From Candidatus Eremiobacterota bacterium (GTDB lineage Bacteria; Vulcanimicrobiota; Vulcanimicrobiia; Vulcanimicrobiales; Vulcanimicrobiaceae): 64,000 nucleotides of DNA. Location of the stretch: contig JAFAKB010000020.1 in the NCBI GenBank assembly GCA_019235885.1, forward strand, positions 48,718 through 112,717, read 5' to 3'. Positions 38,229-48,240 of this stretch are shown here, in pieces (position 1 is the stretch's first letter; each line of letters begins with the position of its first letter). The notes beneath the pieces are model-generated. The model did not search any database, was not told the DNA's origin, and saw nothing but the letters and a program-made list of their open reading frames with translations. The position numbers and the translations under genes were made by a program.

Positions 38229-40769
38229 ATGTTGGAGAGTCCACGGGCGGGGACGATCTCGCGCCACGCCGCTTGGACCTCAGAGCCGGCACTTTCTTTG
38301 AGCGCCCTCACAAAGTCGTACGGTGCGACGATGGCGCTGCGAGACGTCACCGTCGACGTTCTGAAGGGCGAGATCCACGCGCTCGTTGGGGAGAACGGCG
38401 CCGGAAAATCGACGCTCGTCAAGATCCTCAACGGGATCGTGTCACCGGATCGCGGGAGGATCGCGATCGCCGGCGAGCCCTTCGAGCCCCGTTCCCTGAT
38501 GGACGCGCGTCAGGCCGGCGTCGCGACGGCATTCCAGGAGCTGAGCCTTCTCCCGAATCTCAGCGTCGCCGTCAACCTGGCTCTGCCGAGTCTCGTCAAG
38601 AGCTTCGCGTGCGTCGCGTCGGTCAAGGCAAACGAAGCGGCCGCCGCAGCGGTTCTCGCCGAGTTCGGGGCTGCCGACATCGAGCCTGGCGCGATCGTCG
38701 GCGACTTATCACTGGCACAGCGCCAGCGGATCGAGCTCATCCGTGCCATGAGCCTTCGTCCACAGCTGCTCGTGTTGGACGAACCGACCGCAGCGCTGGC
38801 CCGACCGGAATGGCTTTTCGAGGCGATCCAGCGGATCGCCGCAGACGGAACCGCGGTCTTGTTCATCACGCACCGCCTGGCTGAAGTGCGGCGGCTGTGC
38901 GCGCGCGCGACGGTCTTGCGCAACGGCACGAAGATCGGAACCGTCGACGTCGCCGAAACGGACGACGAGCAGATCTTCGGGATGATGGTCGGCGCGGCGC
39001 CGGCGCGCCGTTTGGATGTGCACGGCGCGAGCCGCGTTGCGCGGCCACTGCCCACGGTGAACGTTGAAAACCTGACCGGAACATCGTTCTCGCCGCTGAG
39101 TTTCGAGCTGCGGAGCGGCGAGATTCTCGGCGTCGCGGCGCTCGAAGGTCAAGGCCAACGCGAGTTGTTTCGAATCCTGGGCGGTTCGGCCCGTCCGGCG
39201 AGCGGTACGGTGGAAGTGCCGGGAGCGAAGGCCGGCTTCTCATCGCCCGCAAGCGCGCAGCGGGCCGGGATCGGGTTCTTACCGGAAGAGCGCAAGAGTG
39301 AAGGTGTCTTCCCGGGACTCGACACCGAGGCGAACGTCTCGTTGCCGATCGTGGGCTCGTTGCAGCGGTTCGGATTGATCGATCGACGGCGTGAACTCGG
39401 CTGCGTGCTCGCCGAGACGCAGAACGTCGATCTCCCCGAGCATTTCCTCACGCTGGACATCCAGGCGCTCTCGGGGGGCAGCCAGCAGAAGGCGCTAGTC
39501 GCGCGCGTCTTGTTGTCGGGAGCGCGTACCCTCATCTTGTACGACCCGACGCGAGGGGTCGACGTCGGGACCAAGCAATCGATCTACGGAATCATCCGCC
39601 GCTTCGTTGCGAACGGCCGCAGCGTTTTGATCTATTCTACCGAACTTTCCGAGCTGGTCGAACTGTGCGATCGCTGTCTCGTCATGTATCGGGGCAAGAT
39701 CGTCGCCGAAGTGGCCGGCGAGCGGCTCTCGGAGAGCCGTCTGATCGCGCTCGCGACCGGCCAGCTCGATGGCGCGGCCGCAAGCACAGTGCGACCGGAA
39801 GAACGTTCGGTTCGAAAGCCGCTCGTGCGGTTGATCGCTGACGGGACGCTGCGAGCGCTGGCCTTCTACCTGGTCCTGTTTTCGATCCTCGCGGCGCGCG
39901 ACTCGAGCGCGCTGACGATCTCGGGAATCAACGATCTGCTCGATAACGCGCTCCCGCTGGCGCTGGCGGCGGCGGGGTGCGCGCTCGTCGTCTTGACGCG
40001 GAATTTCGACTTGTCGGTTGCCGGCGTCATCGCACTCAGCAACGTCCTCATTGCGACCGCGGTGCACGACGGCCCGGCGGGCGCAGTCCTCGGTCTCTGC
40101 CTATCGCTGGCGGTGGGGCTCACCGTGGGAGCGGCAAACGGAATTCTCGTCGCCTATCGCGACTTGCAGTCCGTCGCCGCGACGTTCGCGACGACGATCA
40201 TCTGCTCCGGACTCGCGTTGCTGGTGCTCGACGCTCCCGGCGGCGCGGTGCCGAGAATCCTCTCCGACGATCTCACGGGGATCGCCGGCGGACTCGTCCC
40301 CGCGGCGGCCATTGTCGCGGCGCTCGTCGTCATCATATGGACCCTCTTGCGGCGAACCGATTGGGGCGTCGCGCTCTACGCGGTCGGCGCCGACGAGGCC
40401 GCGGCCGCTTTAGCCGGTGTTCGCACGCGGCGAACAAAATTCTGGGCGTTCTGCGCCGCCGGCACTCTGTACGGCCTCGCCGGCTACATGCTGAGCGCCG
40501 TCACCGCGACCGGCGATCCGAACGCGGGCAACACCTATCTCATCCTGGCGTATGCCGCCGTCGCGGTCGGCGGGGTCTCGTTCGCCGGCGGCTCCGGAGG
40601 ACTGCTCGGGGCGATGATCGGTGCGGCGACGCTGAGCTTACTGCAGAAGGTCCTGTTTTCGGTCGGCGTGCTCTCGTTCTACACCGGGATCGCGCAAGGT
40701 TTGACGATCATCTTGGCCGTCCTGATCGGTGCTCTTTGCGAGCGTGCCCTCCAGGTGAGGCCGGCATGA
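38229..40769 (+). CDS. ribose-type ABC transporter, duplicated ATPase fused to permease
   Basis: An 846-residue fusion. Residues 20-510 are an RbsA/MglA-like double nucleotide-binding unit. The first domain has Walker A GENGAGKST (54-62) and LDEPTAAL; the second has the usual degenerate P-loop (ALEGQGQREL) and a good LSGGSQQK signature. Residues about 530-846 are an RbsC-like permease with eight or so helices (LTRNFDLSVAGVIALSNV is the family motif). Normally these are separate chains. The protein pairs with the permease at 40766 and the binding protein at 41772; with two permeases the transporter is probably heterodimeric. The substrate in this operon is likely an aromatic or a related glycoside. 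Confidence 0.88.
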   Translation: MLESPRAGTISRHAAWTSEPALSLSALTKSYGATMALRDVTVDVLKGEIHALVGENGAGKSTLVKILNGIVSPDRGRIAIAGEPFEPRSLMDARQAGVATAFQELSLLPNLSVAVNLALPSLVKSFACVASVKANEAAAAAVLAEFGAADIEPGAIVGDLSLAQRQRIELIRAMSLRPQLLVLDEPTAALARPEWLFEAIQRIAADGTAVLFITHRLAEVRRLCARATVLRNGTKIGTVDVAETDDEQIFGMMVGAAPARRLDVHGASRVARPLPTVNVENLTGTSFSPLSFELRSGEILGVAALEGQGQRELFRILGGSARPASGTVEVPGAKAGFSSPASAQRAGIGFLPEERKSEGVFPGLDTEANVSLPIVGSLQRFGLIDRRRELGCVLAETQNVDLPEHFLTLDIQALSGGSQQKALVARVLLSGARTLILYDPTRGVDVGTKQSIYGIIRRFVANGRSVLIYSTELSELVELCDRCLVMYRGKIVAEVAGERLSESRLIALATGQLDGAAASTVRPEERSVRKPLVRLIADGTLRALAFYLVLFSILAARDSSALTISGINDLLDNALPLALAAAGCALVVLTRNFDLSVAGVIALSNVLIATAVHDGPAGAVLGLCLSLAVGLTVGAANGILVAYRDLQSVAATFATTIICSGLALLVLDAPGGAVPRILSDDLTGIAGGLVPAAAIVAALVVIIWTLLRRTDWGVALYAVGADEAAAALAGVRTRRTKFWAFCAAGTLYGLAGYMLSAVTATGDPNAGNTYLILAYAAVAVGGVSFAGGSGGLLGAMIGAATLSLLQKVLFSVGVLSFYTGIAQGLTIILAVLIGALCERALQVRPA

Positions 40770-41758
40770 GGATCGGCGGCGACGATGCGAAAGCTTTGGC
40801 GCTCTTCGCGATCACCATCGTGTTCGTGCTCGTGACGAGTCGCGTCGGCCCCGGTGTCGGGTCGCCGAGTCAGGTGAAAGCGATCTTGGTGCTGGCGTCG
40901 TTCGTGATGGTCGTCGCTTTCGGCCAGCATTTCGTCGTTCTGCTCGGCGGCCTCGATCTCGCGGTCGGCTCGGTGATGACGCTCGGAGGAATCCTTGCGT
41001 TCGCCTGGATCGGGGATTCGGGGACGGCGCTTTGGTGGGGCATCCCGGCGATTCTGTTGACGACCGGCATCGTCGGCGCGATCAGCGGCATCGGGGTCAC
41101 GCTGGCTCGGATCCCACCCTTTATCATGACCTTGGCGATGGGGACGATAGCGGCCAGCGCGTTCCTGGGGATTACGCAAGGCGTCCCACGAGGGAACGCA
41201 TCCCCATTGCTTTCGAGCCTCTTCACGGCCAGCTGGATCGGCTTGCCGCCGGTCGTCGTCCTCACGATCGCGCTGACTGCGCTCGGCTCAATCGTCCAGC
41301 GCATGACGGCGTTGGGGCGGCGTATCTACGCGATCGGCATCAATCGCAACGCGGCGTTTCTGGCGGGCTTGCCGGTGCGGCGCGTGACGATCCTGTGCTA
41401 CGCGCTCAGCGGCGCGACCGCCGGCCTCGCCGGTATCCTGATGATGGGCTATTCGAGCGGCGCGACGCTGACGATGGGACAGAGCTATCTCTTGCCGTCC
41501 ATTGCGGCAGTCGTGGTCGGCGGGACGTCGATCGCGGGCGGCCGCGGCAATCTCGCCGGGGTCGCCGCCGGGGCGCTTCTGCTGACGACGTTCACGACGA
41601 TCATCACCGGGCTGGCCGTCGGCGAAGGCTGGCGCATCGTGACGTACGGCTCGGTCATCCTGATTGCGCTGCTCCTGCTGCGCGCCGATCTTTCCCGTTG
41701 GTTCGACCCGGGTTCGCGCATTCAAACCAGTACCGGCCGGCTCGATGCCGGAGCCTAG
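40766..41758 (+). CDS. ribose-type ABC transporter permease
   Basis: A 330-residue RbsC-family membrane protein with about eight to ten helices. VVLLGGLDLAVGSVMTLGG is the family motif; GRRIYAIGINRNAAFLAGL (the ATPase-coupling loop) and VVGGTSIAGGRGNLAG near the C-terminus are clear. The ATG overlaps the fused ATPase-permease stop by four bases. It is the second permease of the unit. Confidence 0.92.
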   Translation: MRIGGDDAKALALFAITIVFVLVTSRVGPGVGSPSQVKAILVLASFVMVVAFGQHFVVLLGGLDLAVGSVMTLGGILAFAWIGDSGTALWWGIPAILLTTGIVGAISGIGVTLARIPPFIMTLAMGTIAASAFLGITQGVPRGNASPLLSSLFTASWIGLPPVVVLTIALTALGSIVQRMTALGRRIYAIGINRNAAFLAGLPVRRVTILCYALSGATAGLAGILMMGYSSGATLTMGQSYLLPSIAAVVVGGTSIAGGRGNLAGVAAGALLLTTFTTIITGLAVGEGWRIVTYGSVILIALLLLRADLSRWFDPGSRIQTSTGRLDAGA

Positions 41759-41771
41759 GAAGGGAAGAGCT

Positions 41772-42986
41772 TTGAAGCGACTGCTCATTTTGATGGCCGC
41801 CGCGTTCGTCCTCGCTTTGGTGGCGGGCAGCAACGACGCCGCCGTGGCGCAGCCCAAGAAATTCAAGATCTACCTGAGCCTGAGCTTCAGCGGCGACGCT
41901 TGGCTGAGCGAGGCCGCCAACATCGTCAAAGCGCTCGCAGCGACTCCGCCCTACGACAAACAGGTCGACCTGAAAGAAGTCATCTCGGGGATGGATCCCC
42001 AGAAGCAAATCTCCGACTACGAAAGCATGATCGCGAGCGGCGCCGATGCGATCATCAGCATGCCGGTCTCGACGACCGCGCTCAACCGCACGATTCGCCG
42101 CGGCTGCGAGCGGGGCGTGGTGTTCATGATGTTCGAGCTGACCTCACTCGAGCCGTGCACCTATAACGTCAGCACGCTGACCTCAGGCTTCGGCGAAAAC
42201 TCGGCGCAGGAGCTGGTCAACCTCATCAACGGAAAAGGCAACGTCTTCGTCGTTCGGCTGATCCCCGGTTTCATCGCCGACGTTCGGCATTACAACGGTG
42301 CCATGTCGGTTTTCAAGAAGTATCCCCGGATCAAAACGTTCGAGTACTACGGCAACGCCACCGACGAAACGGTCCAGGCCGAAACGTCCAAGGCTCTCGC
42401 CGCTCACCCTGACGTCGACGCCATTTGGTCGACCGCAGGTGAGTCGGGCGCCGTCAAGGCGTTGCTCGCATCCGGCCGTCAGAAGCTCGTTCCGATGACC
42501 GGTGAAGCATCGAACGGCTTCCGCTTGGCGCTCGCCGACCCGAAATTGCAAGCGCGCGGCTTACGCGGCGTGTCGTCGGGCGGCACGCCGGCGACGGCCG
42601 GTTACGCATTCAAGCTCCTGATGGAGATGCTGACGAAGCAGCGGAACAAAGCAAGTGTCCCGCACTACGTCGAGTATCCGCTCCCGTGGGTGCCGGCGGA
42701 CAAGGTGAAGATCTGCACCGGCGACCGGTTCGCGAACGGTTGCAACGCCTTTCCGAAGAGCAAGGTTCAGGACTCGTTCTTCGACGAGGTGTTCAACCCG
42801 GCGATCCTCCCCGAGCTCTCGCTTACGTCGGCGCTCGACGGCAAGCCGACGCCCGGCGCGCGGATCCAAAAGCTCACGAACCCGATCGTCGCGGCACCGC
42901 GGGAGCCCGGGATCACGTGCGACCGCTGCCCGCCGCCGCCGAACCTGTACCACTTGACCAAAGTGACGGCGACGGCAAAGCCGTAA
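41772..42986 (+). CDS. periplasmic sugar-type substrate-binding protein
   Basis: A 404-residue type I periplasmic binding protein (Peripla_BP_4 type) for the preceding transporter. I chose TTG 41772 because AGGAAGGGAAGAG lies immediately upstream and yields a clean signal peptide ([19 protein letters not shown]). ATG 41745, inside the upstream gene, is the alternative. The ligand-binding core has [19 protein letters not shown] and [14 protein letters not shown]. The C-terminal 110 residues beyond the core are unusual and contain four Cys ([10 protein letters not shown] and CDRC) that could form disulphides. Confidence 0.88.
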   Translation: MKRLLILMAAAFVLALVAGSNDAAVAQPKKFKIYLSLSFSGDAWLSEAANIVKALAATPPYDKQVDLKEVISGMDPQKQISDYESMIASGADAIISMPVSTTALNRTIRRGCERGVVFMMFELTSLEPCTYNVSTLTSGFGENSAQELVNLINGKGNVFVVRLIPGFIADVRHYNGAMSVFKKYPRIKTFEYYGNATDETVQAETSKALAAHPDVDAIWSTAGESGAVKALLASGRQKLVPMTGEASNGFRLALADPKLQARGLRGVSSGGTPATAGYAFKLLMEMLTKQRNKASVPHYVEYPLPWVPADKVKICTGDRFANGCNAFPKSKVQDSFFDEVFNPAILPELSLTSALDGKPTPGARIQKLTNPIVAAPREPGITCDRCPPPPNLYHLTKVTATAKP

Positions 42987-42987
42987 C

Positions 42988-44235
42988 ATGGAACTCGAGG
43001 GGTTGGTGGACCTGGAGAACGGTCTCGTCGACCGTCGCATCTTCATCGACCCCGAGATCTATCGGGAAGAGCTCGAGCGCATCTTTGCGCGCAGCTGGCT
43101 CTTCCTGTGCCATGAAAGCCAAATCGCGCGGCCGGGCGATTTCTTCACGACCTACATGGGCGAAGATCCCGTTCTCGTCACGCGCGGTACGGACGGCAGC
43201 GTCCGGGCTTTCCTGAACTCGTGCCGTCATCGCGGAAATCGCCTTTGCCGCGCCGATGACGGCAACGCCACGAGCTTCACCTGCGCCTATCACGGCTGGA
43301 CGTACCGCAACGACGGAAGCCTGATCGGCGTTCCGTTCTGGAAAGAGGCGTACTTCGGCGAATTACGCCGCGACGACTGGGGTCTCGTTCCGGTCGCGCA
43401 GGTGGACGCGTACAAGGGCTTCATCTACGGAACGTTCGATCCCGAAGCGCCGCCGCTGCTGGAGAACCTGGGCGAGATGGCGTGGTACCTCGATGCGCTC
43501 TTCGACCGCCGCGAGGGCGGTATCGAGGTGATCGGCGGCGTGCAGAAATGGACGATGCCCTGTAATTGGAAGTTCCCCGGTGAGAATCTCGGCGGCGACG
43601 GCTACCACGTCGGTTGGAGTCATCTGTCGGCGATCATGACCGGATTCGATACCGGGCCGACGACCGGCGCCACGCCGGGGAGCCTCGTCTCGCCCGGAAA
43701 CGGCCACGTCATGATCTGCGTCGGTCCGGACAGCTTGGACGGGATCTCGGCGCCCGAAGTGATCGCGTACGAAGCGGAGATCGCGGACCAGGCACGAGAG
43801 CGGCTCGGTCCGCGCTGGGAACGAATCAAGCCGATCGTCGGCACCGTCTTCCCGAATTTCGCGGTGCTGCGCGCCGGGGCCCGAACCTTCCGCGTCTGGC
43901 ACCCGCGCGGACCGGAGAAAACCGAAGTGTGGTCGTGGGTCTTCACCGACAAGGAGGCGCCGCCGCACGTCAAGGAGGCGATCCGGTTGGCCGGGATTCA
44001 AGTCTTCGGCCCGGGCGGGACGTTCGAGCAAGACGACATGGACAATTGGCAAGAGTGCACGCGCTCGTGCCGCGGCGTCGTCGCGCAGCGCTACCCGTTG
44101 AACACGCAGATGGGGTTGGGACACGAACGCTATCGCGACGACCTCGGGGCGTGGGCGAGCGATTTCAGCTTGAGCGAGAGCAACCACCGGCAATTCTACC
44201 GCCGCTGGGCCGAGCTCATGAAAGACGGAGGCTGA
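42988..44235 (+). CDS. Rieske aromatic-ring-hydroxylating dioxygenase alpha subunit (copy 1)
   Basis: A 415-residue catalytic subunit. The Rieske 2Fe-2S ligands are C79, H81, C99, H102 (SCRHRGN and CAYHGW). The mononuclear iron site has H207 and H212 (GYHVGWSH) with an Asp in EQDDMDNW (349-352), and D204 is the bridging residue. It would dihydroxylate an aromatic ring with O2 and electrons from a ferredoxin. Its beta subunit is the next gene. The closest relatives by feel are benzoate/anthranilate/salicylate- or naphthalene-type enzymes, but the substrate is not assigned. The ATG directly follows the binding-protein stop. Confidence 0.93.
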   Translation: MELEGLVDLENGLVDRRIFIDPEIYREELERIFARSWLFLCHESQIARPGDFFTTYMGEDPVLVTRGTDGSVRAFLNSCRHRGNRLCRADDGNATSFTCAYHGWTYRNDGSLIGVPFWKEAYFGELRRDDWGLVPVAQVDAYKGFIYGTFDPEAPPLLENLGEMAWYLDALFDRREGGIEVIGGVQKWTMPCNWKFPGENLGGDGYHVGWSHLSAIMTGFDTGPTTGATPGSLVSPGNGHVMICVGPDSLDGISAPEVIAYEAEIADQARERLGPRWERIKPIVGTVFPNFAVLRAGARTFRVWHPRGPEKTEVWSWVFTDKEAPPHVKEAIRLAGIQVFGPGGTFEQDDMDNWQECTRSCRGVVAQRYPLNTQMGLGHERYRDDLGAWASDFSLSESNHRQFYRRWAELMKDGG

Positions 44236-44245
44236 GAAAAGACCG

Positions 44246-44818
44246 ATGCTCGAAGCGAAACGGAAGCAGCTGGGGCTCGACGTGGGGAGGATTCGCGAGA
44301 TCGAGCAGTTTCTCTACCGGGAAGCGCGCTTGCTCGACGAACGCCGCTTTCACGAGTGGCTGGAGCTGCTCGCCGACGACGTGCACTACTGGATGCCGAT
44401 GAAGAGCAACCGGTATCCGAAAAACAGCAAAGCGATCAAGATCGCCGATCGCGACAGGGACGTCGACCGCGAGGTCACCCGCGAAGACGAGCTCGCGCTC
44501 CTCGACGAGACGAAAGCGACGCTCGACCGCCGGGTGGCGCGGCTCGACACGGGGATGGCCTGGGCCGAAGATCCGCCGTCACGGACGCGGCATCTCATCA
44601 CCAACGTCGAGATCGAGGGCGATCTCGGTGCATCGGAGGTGACGGTATACTCCAATTTCATCGTCTATCGAACGCGCGCGGAGAAGGAAGAAGAGTTTTA
44701 CGTCGGCTCCCGTGAGGACGTGTTGCGGCGTGCCGGCGACTCGTGGCAGATCGCCCGTCGGAGAATCGTGCTCGACCAGAACGTCCTCTCGGTGAAGAAC
44801 GTGAGCATCTTCTTTTGA
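44246..44818 (+). CDS. ring-hydroxylating dioxygenase beta subunit
   Basis: A 190-residue structural beta subunit (NTF2/SnoaL-like cone fold). EIEQFLYREARLLDERRFHEWLELL is the characteristic opening, ADDVHYWMPM follows, and it ends QIARRRIVLDQNVL. It forms alpha3beta3 hexamers with an alpha subunit. It sits between two alpha genes and may serve both. The stop overlaps the second alpha start (TTGA). Confidence 0.93.
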   Translation: MLEAKRKQLGLDVGRIREIEQFLYREARLLDERRFHEWLELLADDVHYWMPMKSNRYPKNSKAIKIADRDRDVDREVTREDELALLDETKATLDRRVARLDTGMAWAEDPPSRTRHLITNVEIEGDLGASEVTVYSNFIVYRTRAEKEEEFYVGSREDVLRRAGDSWQIARRRIVLDQNVLSVKNVSIFF

Positions 44819-46104
44819 TTCCGGAGCTGCGATTCGCCGACGAGATCCGCCGCGGGCTCGTGAGCCGCGCGATCTTCAGCGACGAAAACATCTACCGGCG
44901 CGAGCTCGAACGCATCTTCGCTCGCTGCTGGCTCTTTCTGTGTCACGCGAGTCAAATCGAGCGGCCCGGCGACTTTTTCACGACGTACATGGGCGAAGAT
45001 GCGGTCTTGGTCACGCGCGGCAGCGACGGGCGGGTTCGTGCGTTCTTGAACTCCTGCCGCCATCGCGGGAACCGCCTTTGCCGAGCCGACGGCGGTAACG
45101 CCTCCAGCTTCACCTGCGCCTATCATGGCTGGACGTATCGCAACGACGGCGCCCTGATCGGCGTCCCGTTTTGGAAAGAGGCGTATCACGGCGACTTGCG
45201 CCGGGAACAATGGGGGCTCGTCCCGGTCGCGCAAGTCGACGAGTACAAAGGCTTCGTGTACGGGACCTTCGATCCGGAAGCGCCGCCGCTGCTGGAGTAT
45301 CTCGGTGAGATGACCTGGTATCTCGACACGCTTTTCGAGCGGCGTGACGGCGGGATCGAGCTCATCGGCGGCGTCCACAAATGGATGATGCCCTGCAATT
45401 GGAAGTTTCCCGCGGAGAATATCGGCGGCGACGGCTATCACGTCGGTTGGAGCCATCTGTCGGCCATCATGACCGGTTTCGACACGGGCCCGACGACGAG
45501 CGCCTCGCTCGGCAGCATGGTCTCGCCCGGCGACAACGGCCATATGATGACCTGCGTCGCGCCGGACAGCGGCGACGGGATATCGGCGCCCGAGGTGATC
45601 GCCTACGAGGCGGAGATCCGCGCCGAAGCGCGAGAGCGGTTGGGTCCGCGTTGGGACCGGATCCATCCCATCGTCGGTACCGTCTTTCCGCATTTCTCCG
45701 TCTTGCGCGCCGGTGCGCGAACGTTTCGCGTCTGGCACCCGCGCGGGCCGGAGAAGACCGAGGTCTGGTCGTGGGTCTTCACCGATAAGAAAGCGCCGGC
45801 CCACGTCAAAGAAGCGATTCGGCTTGCCGGGATCCAGGTGTTCGGGCCCGGCGGGACGTTCGAGCAAGACGACATGGACAACTGGCAAGAGTGTACGCGC
45901 TCGTGCCGCGGCGTGGTCGCGCAGCGCTATCCGCTCAACACGCAGATGGGGCTGGGGCACGAACGCTATCGTGAGGACCTGGGCGGCTTTGCGAGCGACT
46001 TCAGCTTGAGCGAGAGCAACCACCGAAGCTTTTATCTTCACTGGGCGCAGATGATGGCGGCTCGCAGCTGGACCGAGCTCGCCGAGATCAAGAAAGGGAT
46101 ATGA
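44815..46104 (+). CDS. Rieske aromatic-ring-hydroxylating dioxygenase alpha subunit (copy 2)
   Basis: A 429-residue paralogue of the first alpha subunit, clearly a tandem duplicate (long identical stretches, for example around the Rieske motif and the C-terminal [19 protein letters not shown]). The Rieske ligands are C81, H83, C101, H104 and the GYHVGWSH iron site is kept. Differences cluster in the first 30 residues and in the segment after IMTGFDTG, plus a longer C-terminal tail. I start at TTG 44815, four bases inside the beta gene; no ATG or GTG fits. Both copies look functional, so they may differ in substrate. Confidence 0.9.
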   Translation: MIPELRFADEIRRGLVSRAIFSDENIYRRELERIFARCWLFLCHASQIERPGDFFTTYMGEDAVLVTRGSDGRVRAFLNSCRHRGNRLCRADGGNASSFTCAYHGWTYRNDGALIGVPFWKEAYHGDLRREQWGLVPVAQVDEYKGFVYGTFDPEAPPLLEYLGEMTWYLDTLFERRDGGIELIGGVHKWMMPCNWKFPAENIGGDGYHVGWSHLSAIMTGFDTGPTTSASLGSMVSPGDNGHMMTCVAPDSGDGISAPEVIAYEAEIRAEARERLGPRWDRIHPIVGTVFPHFSVLRAGARTFRVWHPRGPEKTEVWSWVFTDKKAPAHVKEAIRLAGIQVFGPGGTFEQDDMDNWQECTRSCRGVVAQRYPLNTQMGLGHERYREDLGGFASDFSLSESNHRSFYLHWAQMMAARSWTELAEIKKGI

Positions 46105-47357
46105 TGCTCTCAAGGACCCGCCGTTTTGCGGCGCTCGCCGTCGCCGCAGCCGTGCTCATCACGCCGCTCTCAGCACAGCCCGGGCGCGCGGCCGATACCG
46201 ACAACGTCATCCGCTTCGGCGCGTCGCTCGCGCTGACCGGTGGACTGGCCTCCGAAGGGACGCTGGTGAAAGACGGCTACGACTGGATGGTCCGGGAGAT
46301 CAACGCGCACGGCGGGCTGACCGTCGGCGGCAAGAAGTACACGGTCGAGATCAAGTACTACGACGACGGCAGCGACACGCCGACCGCGGTGCGGCTCACC
46401 AAGAAGCTGCTCGACGAAGACCACGTCAACTTCCTGCTCGGGCCGTACGGCAGCGGCGCCACCAACGCCACCAGCGCCGTGGCGGAGCAGTACAAGATTC
46501 CGATGGTCGACGCGCACGGCTCGGCGAACACGATCTACGCGAAGGGCAACAAGTACATCTTCGGCGTCCTCAACCCGGCCGACCAGTACGCGACGCCGAT
46601 GCTGCAGCTCGCGAAGGAGCAGAAGGACCCGCCGAAGACCATCGCGTTCGTCCGTGAGGACACGCTGTTCGCGAACATCGGCATCGAGTCGGCCGCGAAG
46701 CAGGCTGAGGCGCTCGGGATGAAGGTGGTCTACAACGAGAAGTATCCGAGCGGGACGAAGGACTTCTCGACCATCATCGCCGCGATCAAGGCGCAAAAGC
46801 CCGACATGGTGCTCGCCGGCGGCTATCAAGGCGACATGATCGTCATCACCCGGCAGATCCGCGAAGGCGGGCTCGGCGTGAAGATGCTCGGGTTCCTGCT
46901 GGGGCCAACGGTGCGCGGGTACGTGGGCACGCTGGGCGCGCTCGCGGAGGGGACGCTCGAGCCGACCCAGTGGAACGCCAACATGGACTGGCACGACCAG
47001 TGGTTCAACCTGAGCTCGGAGCAGTTCGCGGGCGCGTTCGACAAGGAGTACCACTACGTCCCGGACTACCACGCGCCGCAGTCGGCCGCCGCGCTCGAGG
47101 TCTTCTACAACGCGATCCGCAAAGCGAACTCGCTCGACGCGCAGAAGGTGCGCGACACGATCGCGTCCAGCACGTTCGAGAGCTTCTACGGCCCGATCAA
47201 GTTCAACGACGGCGGGATCAACGTCGCTAAGTCGATGGCGTGCATTCAGATCCAGCACGTCAAGACGACCGGCACGAACGAGCAGCAATACCTCCCGGTC
47301 CCGGTCTGGCCGGCGAAGCTGCGCGGCTCGGCGCACGTGATCTATCCGCTGAAGTAA
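46101..47357 (+). CDS. Liv-type ABC transporter substrate-binding protein
   Basis: A 418-residue periplasmic binding protein (Peripla_BP_6) with a signal peptide ending near GRAADTDN. IRFGASLALTGGLASEG, the usual opening of the LivJ family, and FLLGPYGSGATNATSAVAEQ (ligand loop) are clear. In the context of an aromatic operon it probably binds an aryl acid rather than leucine. The ATG overlaps the alpha-subunit stop (ATGA), and GAAAGG lies just upstream. Confidence 0.92.
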   Translation: MMLSRTRRFAALAVAAAVLITPLSAQPGRAADTDNVIRFGASLALTGGLASEGTLVKDGYDWMVREINAHGGLTVGGKKYTVEIKYYDDGSDTPTAVRLTKKLLDEDHVNFLLGPYGSGATNATSAVAEQYKIPMVDAHGSANTIYAKGNKYIFGVLNPADQYATPMLQLAKEQKDPPKTIAFVREDTLFANIGIESAAKQAEALGMKVVYNEKYPSGTKDFSTIIAAIKAQKPDMVLAGGYQGDMIVITRQIREGGLGVKMLGFLLGPTVRGYVGTLGALAEGTLEPTQWNANMDWHDQWFNLSSEQFAGAFDKEYHYVPDYHAPQSAAALEVFYNAIRKANSLDAQKVRDTIASSTFESFYGPIKFNDGGINVAKSMACIQIQHVKTTGTNEQQYLPVPVWPAKLRGSAHVIYPLK

Positions 47358-47370
47358 GCGCGCGTTACCC

Positions 47371-48240
47371 GTGCAAACGGTCCAGGCGATCGTCAACGGG
47401 ATCCTGGTCGGCGGCTTCTACGCCTCGATGGCGATGGGGTTCTCGATCGTGTGGGGAGTGATGAACATCATCGACCTCGCTCACGGCAGCCTCATCATCA
47501 TCGGCGCCTACGTGACGTACGAGCTCTGCACGCACCTGGGCGTCGACCCGTTCCTCACCATCCCGGTCGCGGCGGCCGTGCTGTTCGCGCTCGGCTACGT
47601 GCTGCAGCGCTATCTCATCAACCGCGTCCTGCAGGCGTCGATCTTCGCGACGCTGATCCTCACGTTCGGGCTCGACCGGGTCCTCGTGAACGCGAACCTG
47701 CGCATCTTCTCGGCCGACATCCGGGGGATCACGGTTCCGTACACCGCCGCCGCGCTGACGCTCGGCGACCTGCGCATCCCGCTGATCCGGCTGGCGGTGT
47801 TCGGCGTCGCGATCCTCTCGACGCTTGCATTGTGGCTCTTCCTCGAGCGAACGCGGCTCGGAATCGCCATCAAGGCGACGAGCTTCGACCCCGAGGCGGC
47901 GCGCTTGTCGGGGATCGATCCCGCGCGCATCTACGCCGTCACGTTCGGGATCGGGGCGGCGCTGGCGGGGATCGCCGGCGCGCTGGTGGCGGCGGTCTCG
48001 ACGTTCTCGCCGGTGATCGGCGACGGGCTCACGACGCGCGCCTTCGTCGTCGTCGTGCTGGGCGGGCTCGGCAGCGTCCCCGGCGCGATCGCCGGCGGCA
48101 TCCTGCTCGGCGTCACCGAGAACCTCGTCGCGTCGGCGTTTCCGAGCTTCAGCGATGCCGCGGCGTTCCTGCTGCTCATCGTGTTCCTCGCCGCCCGTCC
48201 GCGCGGGCTGTTCGGACGGCGCTTCTATGCGGAGATCTAG
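47371..48240 (+). CDS. Liv-type ABC transporter permease (LivH-like)
   Basis: A 289-residue permease with about eight helices. The typical motifs are GFSIVWGVMNIIDLAHGSL near the N-terminus, RTRLGIAIKATSFDPEAARLSGID (the EAA-like coupling loop) and VVLGGLGSVPGAIAGG near the end. It starts with GTG 13 bases after the binding-protein gene. The last 14 bases overlap the partner permease. Confidence 0.93.
   Translation: MQTVQAIVNGILVGGFYASMAMGFSIVWGVMNIIDLAHGSLIIIGAYVTYELCTHLGVDPFLTIPVAAAVLFALGYVLQRYLINRVLQASIFATLILTFGLDRVLVNANLRIFSADIRGITVPYTAAALTLGDLRIPLIRLAVFGVAILSTLALWLFLERTRLGIAIKATSFDPEAARLSGIDPARIYAVTFGIGAALAGIAGALVAAVSTFSPVIGDGLTTRAFVVVVLGGLGSVPGAIAGGILLGVTENLVASAFPSFSDAAAFLLLIVFLAARPRGLFGRRFYAEI

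Noticed and set aside
42988..46104. Duplicated alpha genes as an assembly artefact
   Set aside because: The copies differ at many positions, especially at both ends, and are in frame with intact junctions, so a real paralogous pair is more likely.
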